Of a stretch of 7,295 nucleotides of DNA, positions 1 to 7,295 are shown one piece after another. The notes beneath the pieces are model-generated. The model made no database searches, had not been told where the DNA came from, and worked only from the letters and a program-made list of their open reading frames with translations. This DNA comes from Bordetella parapertussis (GTDB lineage Bacteria; Pseudomonadota; Gammaproteobacteria; Burkholderiales; SG8-41). The position numbers and the translations under genes are program-made. The number at the start of each line of letters is the position of its first letter. Positions within the stretch are counted from its first letter, which is position 1. Where the stretch lies: assembly GCA_945863085.1 (NCBI GenBank), contig CAMBCD010000136.1, positions 1 to 7,295 of the forward strand. Direction: 5' to 3'.

Positions 1-73
1 GGATCAGCGCCTTGTAGGCGGCGGTGAAGGCGCCGGAGGTCATGACGCGGAATTCGTTTGTGGCGGTGCTCAT
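1..73 (-). CDS. ModA-like substrate-binding protein, N-terminal fragment
   Basis: Only the first 24 codons are in the window; the gene continues past position 1. The visible residues include VMTSGAFTAAYKAL, which resembles the first beta strand and helix of type II periplasmic binding proteins of the molybdate-binding (ModA/SBP_bac_11) group, where the (T/S)SG(A/G)FTAA turn helps form the ligand pocket. The ATG at 73 overlaps the stop codon of the upstream propeller gene as ATGA, and a GGAG lies 11 bases before it, so translation is probably coupled. Reading the same frame further upstream meets a stop at 97-95, so the protein cannot begin earlier than about seven residues before this ATG. 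The fold therefore starts almost at once and no Sec signal peptide is present. The ligand is unknown. The family call rests on a short motif. Confidence 0.7.
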   Translation of the reverse strand, partial: MSTATNEFRVMTSGAFTAAYKALI

Positions 74-1398
74 TTGCGATCGAACTCCAGCATGTCAAAA
101 CCGCAGTAACGGTCGACCAGGTAAATCAGTCCGCGGTCATCAACATCGGTGTCATTGGTCTGCGGACAGGGTTTGCCACCGCAGGGTTCCGGGATGTACC
201 AGCCCACCTCCTGCGGCGCCGACGGATCGGCAACGTCGACGATGCGCAGGCCGCCGGCGAACCAGGCGCAATACAACAGCGTGTCGCCGCCTTTCCAGTT
301 TTCCTGGAACTGGTGCGCGCCGAAGCGGCCGGGGGTGGTGCGGCTCCACGGGCTGTCGAGTTCGCTGACTTCGAACAATGAAATGGGCTTGATGTTGCCG
401 AGATCGGTCACGTCGAGCACCCACAGGCAGCCATGCGGACGACCGCGCCGGCGTGCCATTTCCTCGGCGTCGTGGGCGTGGTCTTCCTCGTCGATGGCGA
501 CGGCAATGCGTTTGCCGTCGAGTTTTTTCAGCACCGGCATGAAAGTATGCGAGGGCTCCGGGTACGGTGGGTGGTAGTTGTAGGCGCCTGTGGTTTTCGG
601 ATTGCGGATGTCGCTGACGTCGATCACGCGCACCCCCCCGTGCCAGCAGCCGGCCCACAGCTCGTTGCCGAAACGCAGTGTGTGGTGCAGCCGGTGCTGG
701 CGGCCGGGCCAGGTCGGTTTTTCGCCGCCGGCGATGTGCTGCCCCGGCATCCACCATTTCGATACTTCTTCCGGTTTCGCCGGGTTGCGGATGTCGTAGG
801 TGACGAGGATGTTGCCGATGAAGCCCGGCATCTCGGTGGAGATGTAGGCGTAATCCTTGTCCATGTCGAAGCGGTGCACGCCGCGGCCATGGGTTTTCTG
901 GAAATGAATCAGTTTCGGTTTGGTCTTGTCCGACACGTCGTACAGGCTGAAACCGCCGCGTTCGTAGGGATTGCGTTCGGCTTCTTCCACGGCCGGGATG
1001 TCGGCGACGGCGACGCCGAGTTTTGCCGCGAGTTCGGCATGAGTCGCATCGCGGCCGAGTTCGGCTTTGAGCCTGGTGCGCAGCTTGGGTAGCTCATCGG
1101 CCTTGCGACCGATCGCCGTCATGTTGCGTTCGCTGTTGATGATCATCAGGTCGCCGATGACGCGCGCCTTGTGGCTGTGCGAGTCCGGATCTTCGATAAA
1201 AATCTGCGATACGACGCGCGGATTTTTCGGATCAGCGACATCGAGGATGGTGGTGCCGAGCTGTTGTTTGTTCGGGATGTGGCCGACGTAGCAGTGACTG
1301 CCTTCGACATAAACCTGGCCGGCGCCTGGCAGATCCAGATGCGACAGGCGTTTGACGTTGTGGGCCAGCGTGCCCGGTTTACTGCTAATGGTGTCCAT
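70..1398 (-). CDS. LVIVD-repeat beta-propeller protein (SBP56-like)
   Basis: This 442-residue protein is made of LVIVD-type repeats: strands ending in D-[VI]-x-D or a close variant recur near residues 49-66, 150-167, 198-215, 256-273, 325-342 and 384-401, and a last one lies at 424-439. Seven units fit a seven-bladed propeller, as in selenium-binding protein/methanethiol oxidase relatives. Histidines are conserved-looking and abundant (H170, H175, H221, H238/H239, H253, H284, H307/H309, H362), which suggests a metal site, but no substrate can be assigned. Residues 97-146 are a charged helical insertion between blades 1 and 2. There is no signal peptide or membrane segment, so a cytoplasmic location is likely. 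I chose the ATG at 1398; an in-frame TTG at 1413 would add five residues but has no better ribosome site. The gene is transcribed away from the catabolic cluster and is coupled to the binding-protein gene. Confidence 0.85.
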   Translation of the reverse strand: MDTISSKPGTLAHNVKRLSHLDLPGAGQVYVEGSHCYVGHIPNKQQLGTTILDVADPKNPRVVSQIFIEDPDSHSHKARVIGDLMIINSERNMTAIGRKADELPKLRTRLKAELGRDATHAELAAKLGVAVADIPAVEEAERNPYERGGFSLYDVSDKTKPKLIHFQKTHGRGVHRFDMDKDYAYISTEMPGFIGNILVTYDIRNPAKPEEVSKWWMPGQHIAGGEKPTWPGRQHRLHHTLRFGNELWAGCWHGGVRVIDVSDIRNPKTTGAYNYHPPYPEPSHTFMPVLKKLDGKRIAVAIDEEDHAHDAEEMARRRGRPHGCLWVLDVTDLGNIKPISLFEVSELDSPWSRTTPGRFGAHQFQENWKGGDTLLYCAWFAGGLRIVDVADPSAPQEVGWYIPEPCGGKPCPQTNDTDVDDRGLIYLVDRYCGFDMLEFDRK

Positions 1399-1569
1399 AA
1401 TGAGGCCGTCCAAGATGTGGTGAGCTTCTGCGATGAGGCCGAAAGTCTACCGCAAGGCCCCTGCAGCGGCTCGGTTAGAATAGAAAAACAAAGCAAAAAT
1501 ACGGACCCTGTCCAGTTCGAAGCAGGCGGGTTCTGGTTCCATATCGATGATGATCAAGGAGGAGTCCTG
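1399..1569. promoter_or_regulatory. Divergent intergenic region
   Basis: This 171-base gap separates the minus-strand propeller gene from the plus-strand dehydratase gene, so it must carry start signals for both unless transcription enters from outside. On the plus strand, TAGAAT at 1476-1481 matches the -10 consensus at five of six positions and is followed by an A-rich stretch, but no good -35 lies 16-18 bases upstream. On the minus strand I see no convincing promoter. A 9-base direct repeat (ATGAGGCCG at 1400-1408 and 1433-1441) is present but may be chance. I see no small gene here. Confidence 0.4.
1557..1564 (+). promoter_or_regulatory. Strong Shine-Dalgarno for the dehydratase
   Basis: AAGGAGGA ends five bases before the ATG at 1570 and is nearly a perfect complement of the 16S rRNA tail. 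It fixes the dehydratase start, although the frame stays open upstream to at least 1171. Confidence 0.9.
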
Positions 1570-3306
<1,737 letters not shown>

Positions 3307-3314
3307 TTAATGTT

Positions 3315-3332
3315 TGTTCGAACATATGTTTA
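3315..3332. promoter_or_regulatory. Overlapping palindromes, candidate operator
   Basis: Nine bases after the dehydratase stop there are two perfect 10-base palindromes, TGTTCGAACA (3315-3324) and AACATATGTT (3321-3330), sharing four bases. ATGTTT also occurs as a direct repeat at 3310-3315 and 3326-3331. Such dense symmetry in a short AT-rich patch suggests a dimeric repressor site ahead of the aldolase gene. The 3319-3331 stretch resembles the Gram-positive LexA box, but that is not the LexA site expected in this kind of genome. The binding protein is unknown. Confidence 0.35.
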
Positions 3333-3334
3333 GC

Positions 3335-3370
3335 CGTCATTCCGGCGCGCCCCGCGCGTCCGGAATGACG
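3335..3370. repeat. REP-like hairpin between dehydratase and aldolase genes
   Basis: CGTCATTCCGG (3335-3345) is perfectly complementary to CCGGAATGACG (3360-3370). The intervening bases extend the stem with five more pairs (3346-3350 with 3354-3358), leaving a CCC loop and one bulged T at 3359. The result is a very stable stem of 16 pairs. No T-run follows on either strand, so it is not a standard intrinsic terminator. Its form is typical of dispersed extragenic palindromes that sit between genes of an operon and can protect or trim mRNA. Whether it is repeated elsewhere in this genome cannot be seen here. Confidence 0.75.
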
Positions 3371-3420
3371 AGTAGTTGTCCCAGGTGATTGAATTCAACA
3401 AGCTACAGGGAGCATAAAAA

Positions 3421-4182
3421 ATGGATTTACCCGTCAATCGATTCAAAAAAGCCATCCAGTCCGGCAAACCGCAGATCGGCATCTGGTCGAGCCTGTGCAG
3501 TGCAATTTCGGCCGAAGTGCTGGCCGATGCCGGCTTCGACTGGGTGTTGCTCGATTCCGAACATTCGCCGAATGAGCTGCCGATCGTGCAGAACCAGCTC
3601 GATGCGATGCTCGCCGGCAGCACCGAGGGCATCGTGCGCCCGGCGTGGAATGACACCGTGATGATCAAGCGTTACCTCGACATCGGCGCGCGCACGCTGC
3701 TGATCCCCTATGTGCAGACCGTCGAGGAAGCCAAACGCGCGGTGGCGGCGACGCGTTATCCGCCGCAGGGCGTGCGCGGTGTTTCGGGCTGCACGCGTGC
3801 CAACCGCTACGGCCGGGTCAAGGATTATTTCAAGCGCGTGCACGACGAGATGTGCGTGCTGGTGCAGGTCGAGACGCTGTCGGCAATGAAGCAGATCGAT
3901 GCGATCGCCGCGGTCGAAGGCGTCGACGGTGTGTTCATCGGGCCCAACGATCTTGCCGCCGACATGGGGCATCTCGGCAACTGGCAGCATCCGGAAGTGT
4001 GGAAGGTGATGGAAGACGCGGCGAAACGCATCACCAGGGCGGGCAAGGCGCCGGGCATCCTTGTCGGCGAGGCTGACGGCCAGCGCTGCCTTGACATGGG
4101 TTATCTGTTTGTCGCGGTGGGTTCGGATCTGGTGATGCTGGCGCGCGGCAGCGAGGCGTTGGCGGCGAAATTCAGAAAGTAA
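3421..4182 (+). CDS. HpaI-type class II 2-oxo-acid aldolase
   Basis: This 253-residue protein is a full-length HpcH/HpaI aldolase, a metal-dependent TIM-barrel enzyme that cleaves 4-hydroxy-2-oxo acids into pyruvate and an aldehyde. The residues expected from E. coli HpaI are present with small offsets: catalytic His48 (DSEHSPNE), Arg73 (VRPAWND), and metal ligands Glu151 (QVETLSA) and Asp177 (GPNDLAADMG). The YPPQGVRGV loop is also typical. AGGGAG lies eight bases before the ATG. Next to a sugar-acid dehydratase the natural substrate is probably a 2-keto-3-deoxy sugar acid (for a pentonate: pyruvate plus glycolaldehyde), although relatives such as HpaI, GarL and RhmA differ in substrate and sequence alone does not separate them. 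The gene is part of the plus-strand cluster, but the hairpin upstream may give it separate expression. Confidence 0.93.
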   Translation: MDLPVNRFKKAIQSGKPQIGIWSSLCSAISAEVLADAGFDWVLLDSEHSPNELPIVQNQLDAMLAGSTEGIVRPAWNDTVMIKRYLDIGARTLLIPYVQTVEEAKRAVAATRYPPQGVRGVSGCTRANRYGRVKDYFKRVHDEMCVLVQVETLSAMKQIDAIAAVEGVDGVFIGPNDLAADMGHLGNWQHPEVWKVMEDAAKRITRAGKAPGILVGEADGQRCLDMGYLFVAVGSDLVMLARGSEALAAKFRK

Positions 4183-4213
4183 ATATATTAATATAATCAT
4201 ATACTTATATGAT
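4171..4213 (+). promoter_or_regulatory. AT-rich promoter with overlapping inverted repeat
   Basis: The end of the aldolase gene and the following gap carry a perfect -10 hexamer, TATAAT at 4192-4197, with a weak -35-like TTCAGA at 4171-4176 (15-base spacing, short). A perfect inverted repeat with 8-base arms, ATCATATA (4196-4203) and TATATGAT (4206-4213), begins inside the -10 and would cover the transcription start near 4204. A second palindrome, TATATTAATATA, sits at 4184-4195. This layout fits a repressor-controlled promoter for the permease and ene-reductase genes. No regulator gene is in the window. Confidence 0.45.
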
Positions 4214-4239
4214 ATCTGCGGCGTAAACGCCATTTCCTG

Positions 4240-5625
4240 ATGGCAATGCCGAGACCCGTAGCGCTGCTGACCGCGCTGATCATTGCCGCGGCAGTGGTGC
4301 TTTTTTTTACGCCACCACCAGCAGGCGTGTCCGTCAACGTAATGCACGCCGGCGCACTGCTGGTGCTGGTGATGGGCCTTTGGGCGATCGGTACGCTGCC
4401 GGAATATTTTGTTGCGCTGATTTTTTTTACGCTGGCAGTGCTGCTGGAGATCGCGGCACCCGCAGTGATTTTTTCCGGCTTTGCCTCGGGCACGTTGTGG
4501 CTGGTGCTGGGCGGACTGGTGATCGCCGAGGCGGTGCGTTCAACGGGACTCGGTGAACGCATCGCGCGCCTTGCGCTGGGTGAGCAGACACTGAGTTATC
4601 GCCAGCTGGTCACGGCGGCAGTGCTGGTGTCGCTGCTGCTGTCGTTCCTGATGCCGGCAACCGTGGCGCGGATCCTGTTGTTGGTGCCGATTTTTGCCGC
4701 GGTGGCCGAACGCCACGGCCTGGCGCGTGACAGCATGGGCTACACCGGCGTGATACTGGCGACCATTCTCGCCACGTTCCAGTGCGGCACGGCGATTTTG
4801 CCGGCTAACGCGCCAAACCTGGTGCTCGCTGGTGCTGCAGAGACGCTGTACGGCGTGCAGCTGATCTATGCTGAATACCTGTGGGCGCAGTTTCCGGTGA
4901 TGGGCCTGATAAAAGGTTGGTTGATTATTTTCATGGTGTGCAGGCTGTGCCCTGCGGAGACGCAGACCGCAACAATCGCGACAGCGCTGCCGCCAGTCAG
5001 TGCGGAAGAAAAACGTCTGGCAGTGATCGTGTTTGCATCGCTGGTACTGTGGGCAACCGATTTCCTGCACGGCATCCGCCCCGGCTGGATCGCGCTCGCG
5101 GCAGCGGTGATTGCGATGATGCCGCGCATCGGTGCGGTGCCGGTGACGATGTTCCAGGAGCGCGTGCGTTTCGGCACATTTTTCTACATCGGCGGCATCC
5201 TCGGCCTCGGTGCAGTGATGATCGAAACCGGCCTCAGTATTGCCATCGGCAACGCGGTACTCGGCCTGTTCCGGCTCGAACCCGGTGCTGATGCTGCCAA
5301 CTTCGCGGTGCTGAGCCTGTTGTCGACCTTCGCCGGTCTGATCACCACCAATCCGTCACAGCCCGCGCTGCTGGCGCCGCTGGCCGGGCATTTTGCCGAG
5401 GCCACGGGCTGGTCGCTGAAAACGGCTCTGATGACCTCGGCTGTCGGTTTTTCCACGGTAATCCTCCCTTACCAGGTGCCGCCGGTGGTGGTCGGCCTGC
5501 AGATCGCGCATTTGTCGGTACAAACCGCCATGCGCGTCACCGTGCCGCTGGCCGCGATCAGCATCGTGGCGCTGATCCCGCTGAATTATGTCTGGTGGCG
5601 GGTGATCGGATATTTTGGTAATTGA
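4240..5625 (+). CDS. SLC13/DASS-family anion permease
   Basis: This 461-residue protein is almost entirely hydrophobic, with about 11-13 membrane segments starting at residues 8-23 and ending near 432-455. It fits the divalent anion:sodium symporter (SLC13/DASS, also CitT/ArsB-like) superfamily of inner-membrane transporters for di- and tricarboxylates, sulfate and similar anions. The two internal repeats are visible through their substrate/sodium hairpin motifs: MPATVARILLLVPI at 138-151 and TTNPSQPALLAPLA at 369-382, corresponding to the SNT motifs of VcINDY. The first motif lacks the usual Ser-Asn-Thr, so ion coupling or substrate may differ. The start at 4240 has no Shine-Dalgarno; an in-frame stop at 4210 and no upstream ATG or GTG leave it, or the ATG at 4246, as the only choices. 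The gap to the next gene is 26 bases. It probably imports the substrate of the neighbouring enzymes, but that is inference. Confidence 0.85.
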   Translation: MAMPRPVALLTALIIAAAVVLFFTPPPAGVSVNVMHAGALLVLVMGLWAIGTLPEYFVALIFFTLAVLLEIAAPAVIFSGFASGTLWLVLGGLVIAEAVRSTGLGERIARLALGEQTLSYRQLVTAAVLVSLLLSFLMPATVARILLLVPIFAAVAERHGLARDSMGYTGVILATILATFQCGTAILPANAPNLVLAGAAETLYGVQLIYAEYLWAQFPVMGLIKGWLIIFMVCRLCPAETQTATIATALPPVSAEEKRLAVIVFASLVLWATDFLHGIRPGWIALAAAVIAMMPRIGAVPVTMFQERVRFGTFFYIGGILGLGAVMIETGLSIAIGNAVLGLFRLEPGADAANFAVLSLLSTFAGLITTNPSQPALLAPLAGHFAEATGWSLKTALMTSAVGFSTVILPYQVPPVVVGLQIAHLSVQTAMRVTVPLAAISIVALIPLNYVWWRVIGYFGN

Positions 5626-5651
5626 TTCGCGGAAATTAATTCGGAGCTTGA

Positions 5652-6761
5652 ATGACATCACAATTGTTTACGCCGCTGAAGATCGGCAATCGCACACTGC
5701 CCAACCGCGTCACCGTGGCGCCGATGTGCCAGTACAGCGCCATCAATGGTTCGATGACCGACTGGCACCTCATGCATCTCGGTTCGCTGGCGATATCGGG
5801 TGCTTCGATGCTGGTGATCGAAATGACCGGCGTGACGCCGACGGCGCACATCACGCCGCATTGCGTGGGCCTGTATTCGGACGCGAACGAAGCGGCAATG
5901 AAGCGCGTGGTGGATTACGTGCGCGGCATTTCGCCGATCCTGCTCGGCGTGCAACTGGCCCATGCCGGGCGCAAGGGCTCCTCGCACCGGCCGTGGCAGG
6001 GCCATGGTCCCTTGCGGGTGGACGAGGGCGCTTGGCAGACGCTGGCGCCGTCGGCAGTGCCGCTGGCCGCCGGCTGGCCGGCGCCGCAGGCAATGAACAA
6101 AGCGGACATGCAGCAACTGACGCAGGCCTTTGTGCAGGCGGCACAACGCGCGGCACGCATCGGCCTTGATTTCATCGAAATCCATTCGACCCACGGCTAC
6201 CTGCTGTCGGAATTCCTGTCGCCGCTGTCGAACAAACGCAGCGATGAATATGGCGGCAGCCTGGAAAACCGCATGCGTTTCCCGCTGGAAGTGTTTCGCG
6301 CGGTGCGCGCGGTGTTTCCGGCGGACCGGTTTGTCGGCGCAAAAATCTCCGGCAGTGATTTCGTTGATGGCGGGTTTACACCGGATGAAGCGGTGGCCTA
6401 TGCACGCGCGTTAAAAGCCGAATCTTGCGCTTATGTCACGGTATCGGGCGGGGGCGTGGTGCTCGACGCGAAAATTCCCGTCAGTCCCGGTTACCAGGTG
6501 CCGTTCGCTGAACGTGTCAAAAAAGAATGCGGCATCATCACCGGCGCGGTGGGCCTGATCACTGACCCGCAACAGGCCGAGGCCATCATCACCAACGGCC
6601 AGGCGGATTTTATTTCGCTGGCGCGGGCGATGCTGTTCAACCCGCGATGGCCGCAGCATGCCGCTGTGGCGCTGGGTGTTGAAGTGCCATACCCGGCGCA
6701 ATACGAACGTGCGGCGCCAAAAGCCTGGCGGCCGGGCCGGGCGCCGGGCACATCCAGCTAG
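5652..6761 (+). CDS. YqjM-like Old Yellow Enzyme (FMN ene-reductase)
   Basis: This 369-residue protein is a full-length flavin oxidoreductase of the Old Yellow Enzyme family, which uses NAD(P)H and FMN to reduce activated C=C bonds. It belongs to the YqjM (thermophilic-like) class: Cys26 and Tyr28 in APMCQYSA, Gln101 in QLAHAGRKG, and the active-site pair His178/His181 in IHSTHGYLLSEFLSP, followed by the SDEYGGSLENR signature. A lysine (Lys231, GAKISGSD) sits where relatives usually have an arginine beside the flavin. GGAG lies five bases before the ATG. The gene follows the permease by 26 bases and is probably co-transcribed with it. Its role could be to reduce an unsaturated pathway intermediate or to detoxify reactive aldehydes or enones; the native substrate cannot be inferred. 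Demethylating OYE relatives such as 2,4-dienoyl-CoA reductase are longer and carry an iron-sulfur site that is absent here. Confidence 0.93.
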   Translation: MTSQLFTPLKIGNRTLPNRVTVAPMCQYSAINGSMTDWHLMHLGSLAISGASMLVIEMTGVTPTAHITPHCVGLYSDANEAAMKRVVDYVRGISPILLGVQLAHAGRKGSSHRPWQGHGPLRVDEGAWQTLAPSAVPLAAGWPAPQAMNKADMQQLTQAFVQAAQRAARIGLDFIEIHSTHGYLLSEFLSPLSNKRSDEYGGSLENRMRFPLEVFRAVRAVFPADRFVGAKISGSDFVDGGFTPDEAVAYARALKAESCAYVTVSGGGVVLDAKIPVSPGYQVPFAERVKKECGIITGAVGLITDPQQAEAIITNGQADFISLARAMLFNPRWPQHAAVALGVEVPYPAQYERAAPKAWRPGRAPGTSS

Positions 6762-6796
6762 GACGGGAATTGCCGTGGCTGCAGGGCTGCGCGACT

Positions 6797-6802
6797 TATA
6801 AT
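6797..6802 (+). promoter_or_regulatory. Consensus -10 box immediately upstream of ygiQ
   Basis: TATAAT matches the sigma-70 -10 consensus exactly and ends seven bases before the ATG at 6810, so transcription would start at or next to that codon. I see no good -35; TTGCCG at 6770-6775 is 21 bases upstream, which is too far. The gap of 48 bases after the ene-reductase gene contains no terminator. Confidence 0.45.
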
Positions 6803-6809
6803 GCGCCCC

Positions 6810-7295
6810 ATGCAGCTTGCTCCCGCCAGCCCCAAGGACATTTTCAGCCACCGCAAATACTGGGCGGCCAGGTTCGGTATTGCGCCCTTTTTGCCGATGT
6901 CGCGCGCCGAGATGGAGAAACTGGGTTGGGATGAATGCGACATCATCCTCGTTACCGGCGATGCCTATGTCGACCACCCCAGTTTCGGCATGGCGATTGT
7001 CGGTCGTTTGCTGGAGGCGCAGGGCTTCCGGGTCGGCATCATTGCCCAGCCCGACTGGCAAAGTCCGGAACCATTCCGTGCGCTGGGTCGGCCGAAGCTG
7101 TTTTTCGGCGTGACCGCCGGCAACATGGATTCGATGGTCAATCGCTACACCTCGGATCGGCGATTGCGCAGCGATGACGCTTATACGCCGAACGCCGAGG
7201 GCGCCAAACGCCCTGACCGCGCGGTGAGCGTTTACAGCCAGCGTGCCCGCGAGGCTTACCCGGAGGTGCCGATCAACATTGGCGGCATCGAAGCC
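6810..7295 (+). CDS. ygiQ: YgiQ-family radical SAM protein, N-terminal fragment
   Basis: The 162 codons present run off the window and are the N-terminal part of a YgiQ (UPF0313) protein, normally around 700 residues. Family hallmarks are easy to read: [57 protein letters not shown], the RPDRA motif and NIGGIEA at the edge. The radical SAM CxxxCxxC cluster motif lies further downstream and is not seen. The function of YgiQ is not well established; it is a widespread radical SAM protein with a cobalamin-domain-like N-terminus. I chose the ATG at 6810 because it fits the family N-terminus; an in-frame ATG at 6801 would add three residues but overlaps the TATAAT. Neither has a Shine-Dalgarno. 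It is probably independent of the catabolic genes upstream. Confidence 0.95.
   Translation, partial: MQLAPASPKDIFSHRKYWAARFGIAPFLPMSRAEMEKLGWDECDIILVTGDAYVDHPSFGMAIVGRLLEAQGFRVGIIAQPDWQSPEPFRALGRPKLFFGVTAGNMDSMVNRYTSDRRLRSDDAYTPNAEGAKRPDRAVSVYSQRAREAYPEVPINIGGIEA

Noticed and set aside
1400..1441. Direct repeat ATGAGGCCG as a regulator site
   Set aside because: Only nine bases, one copy overlaps the propeller start region, and the 33-base spacing has no symmetry; chance is a sufficient explanation.
1171..1569. Upstream in-frame extension of the dehydratase frame, possibly a fusion domain
   Set aside because: The region is antisense to the propeller gene for most of its length, the translated residues look random, and a strong Shine-Dalgarno plus the family N-terminus place the start at 1570.
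3335..3370. Intrinsic terminator after the dehydratase
   Set aside because: The stem is strong but no T-run follows on either strand, so it was called a REP-like hairpin instead.
4220..4231. Small hairpin GGCG-TAAA-CGCC before the permease start
   Set aside because: A four-pair stem is common by chance; it could mildly affect initiation, but nothing supports a riboswitch.
3427..4347. Antisense open frame of 306 codons opposite the aldolase
   Set aside because: Low-complexity, basic and His-rich translation overlapping a conserved aldolase on the other strand; no ribosome site or domain.
6811..7177. Short alternative-frame ORFs over the right edge
   Set aside because: The conserved YgiQ frame from 6810 explains this DNA; the other frames are shadows.

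Overview
The window looks like a piece of chromosome from a GC-rich proteobacterium. Dense coding, the codon usage, a YgiQ ortholog and a CGTCATTCCGG-type hairpin repeat all fit; a betaproteobacterial source is my best guess, but this is inference because no rRNA or strict taxonomic marker is present. I see no frameshifts, transposases, CRISPR array, tRNA or phage genes. Essentially the whole window is protein-coding.

Left part (1-1398, minus strand): a seven-bladed LVIVD-type beta-propeller protein of 442 residues is followed, with an ATGA stop/start overlap, by the first 24 codons of a ModA-like substrate-binding protein that runs off the window. The binding protein has no room for a signal peptide. 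Positions 1399-1569 are a divergent intergenic region.

Centre and right (1570-6761, plus strand): a four-gene catabolic-looking cluster. It encodes an IlvD/Edd-family sugar-acid dehydratase whose Cys59/Cys127/Lys129/Cys200 spacing matches L-arabinonate dehydratase, an HpaI-type class II 2-oxo-acid aldolase, an SLC13/DASS-family anion permease, and a YqjM-like Old Yellow Enzyme. A plausible scheme is uptake of an organic or sugar acid, dehydration to a 2-keto-3-deoxy acid, and retro-aldol cleavage to pyruvate plus an aldehyde. The ene-reductase step has no assigned place in that scheme. Sugar dehydrogenase, lactonase and a transcription regulator are not in the window. Two gaps inside the cluster carry symmetry that looks regulatory: overlapping palindromes plus a strong hairpin at 3315-3370, and an AT-rich promoter/operator-like stretch at 4171-4213.

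Right edge (6810-7295, plus strand): the N-terminal 162 codons of a YgiQ-type radical SAM protein. A perfect TATAAT lies just upstream and there is no Shine-Dalgarno, so its message may be leaderless. It is probably unrelated to the catabolic cluster.

I found no clearly new defence or mobile system. The most unusual items are the sigma-factor-like helical insertion in the propeller protein, the signal-less binding protein coupled to it, and the symmetric elements between the catabolic genes.
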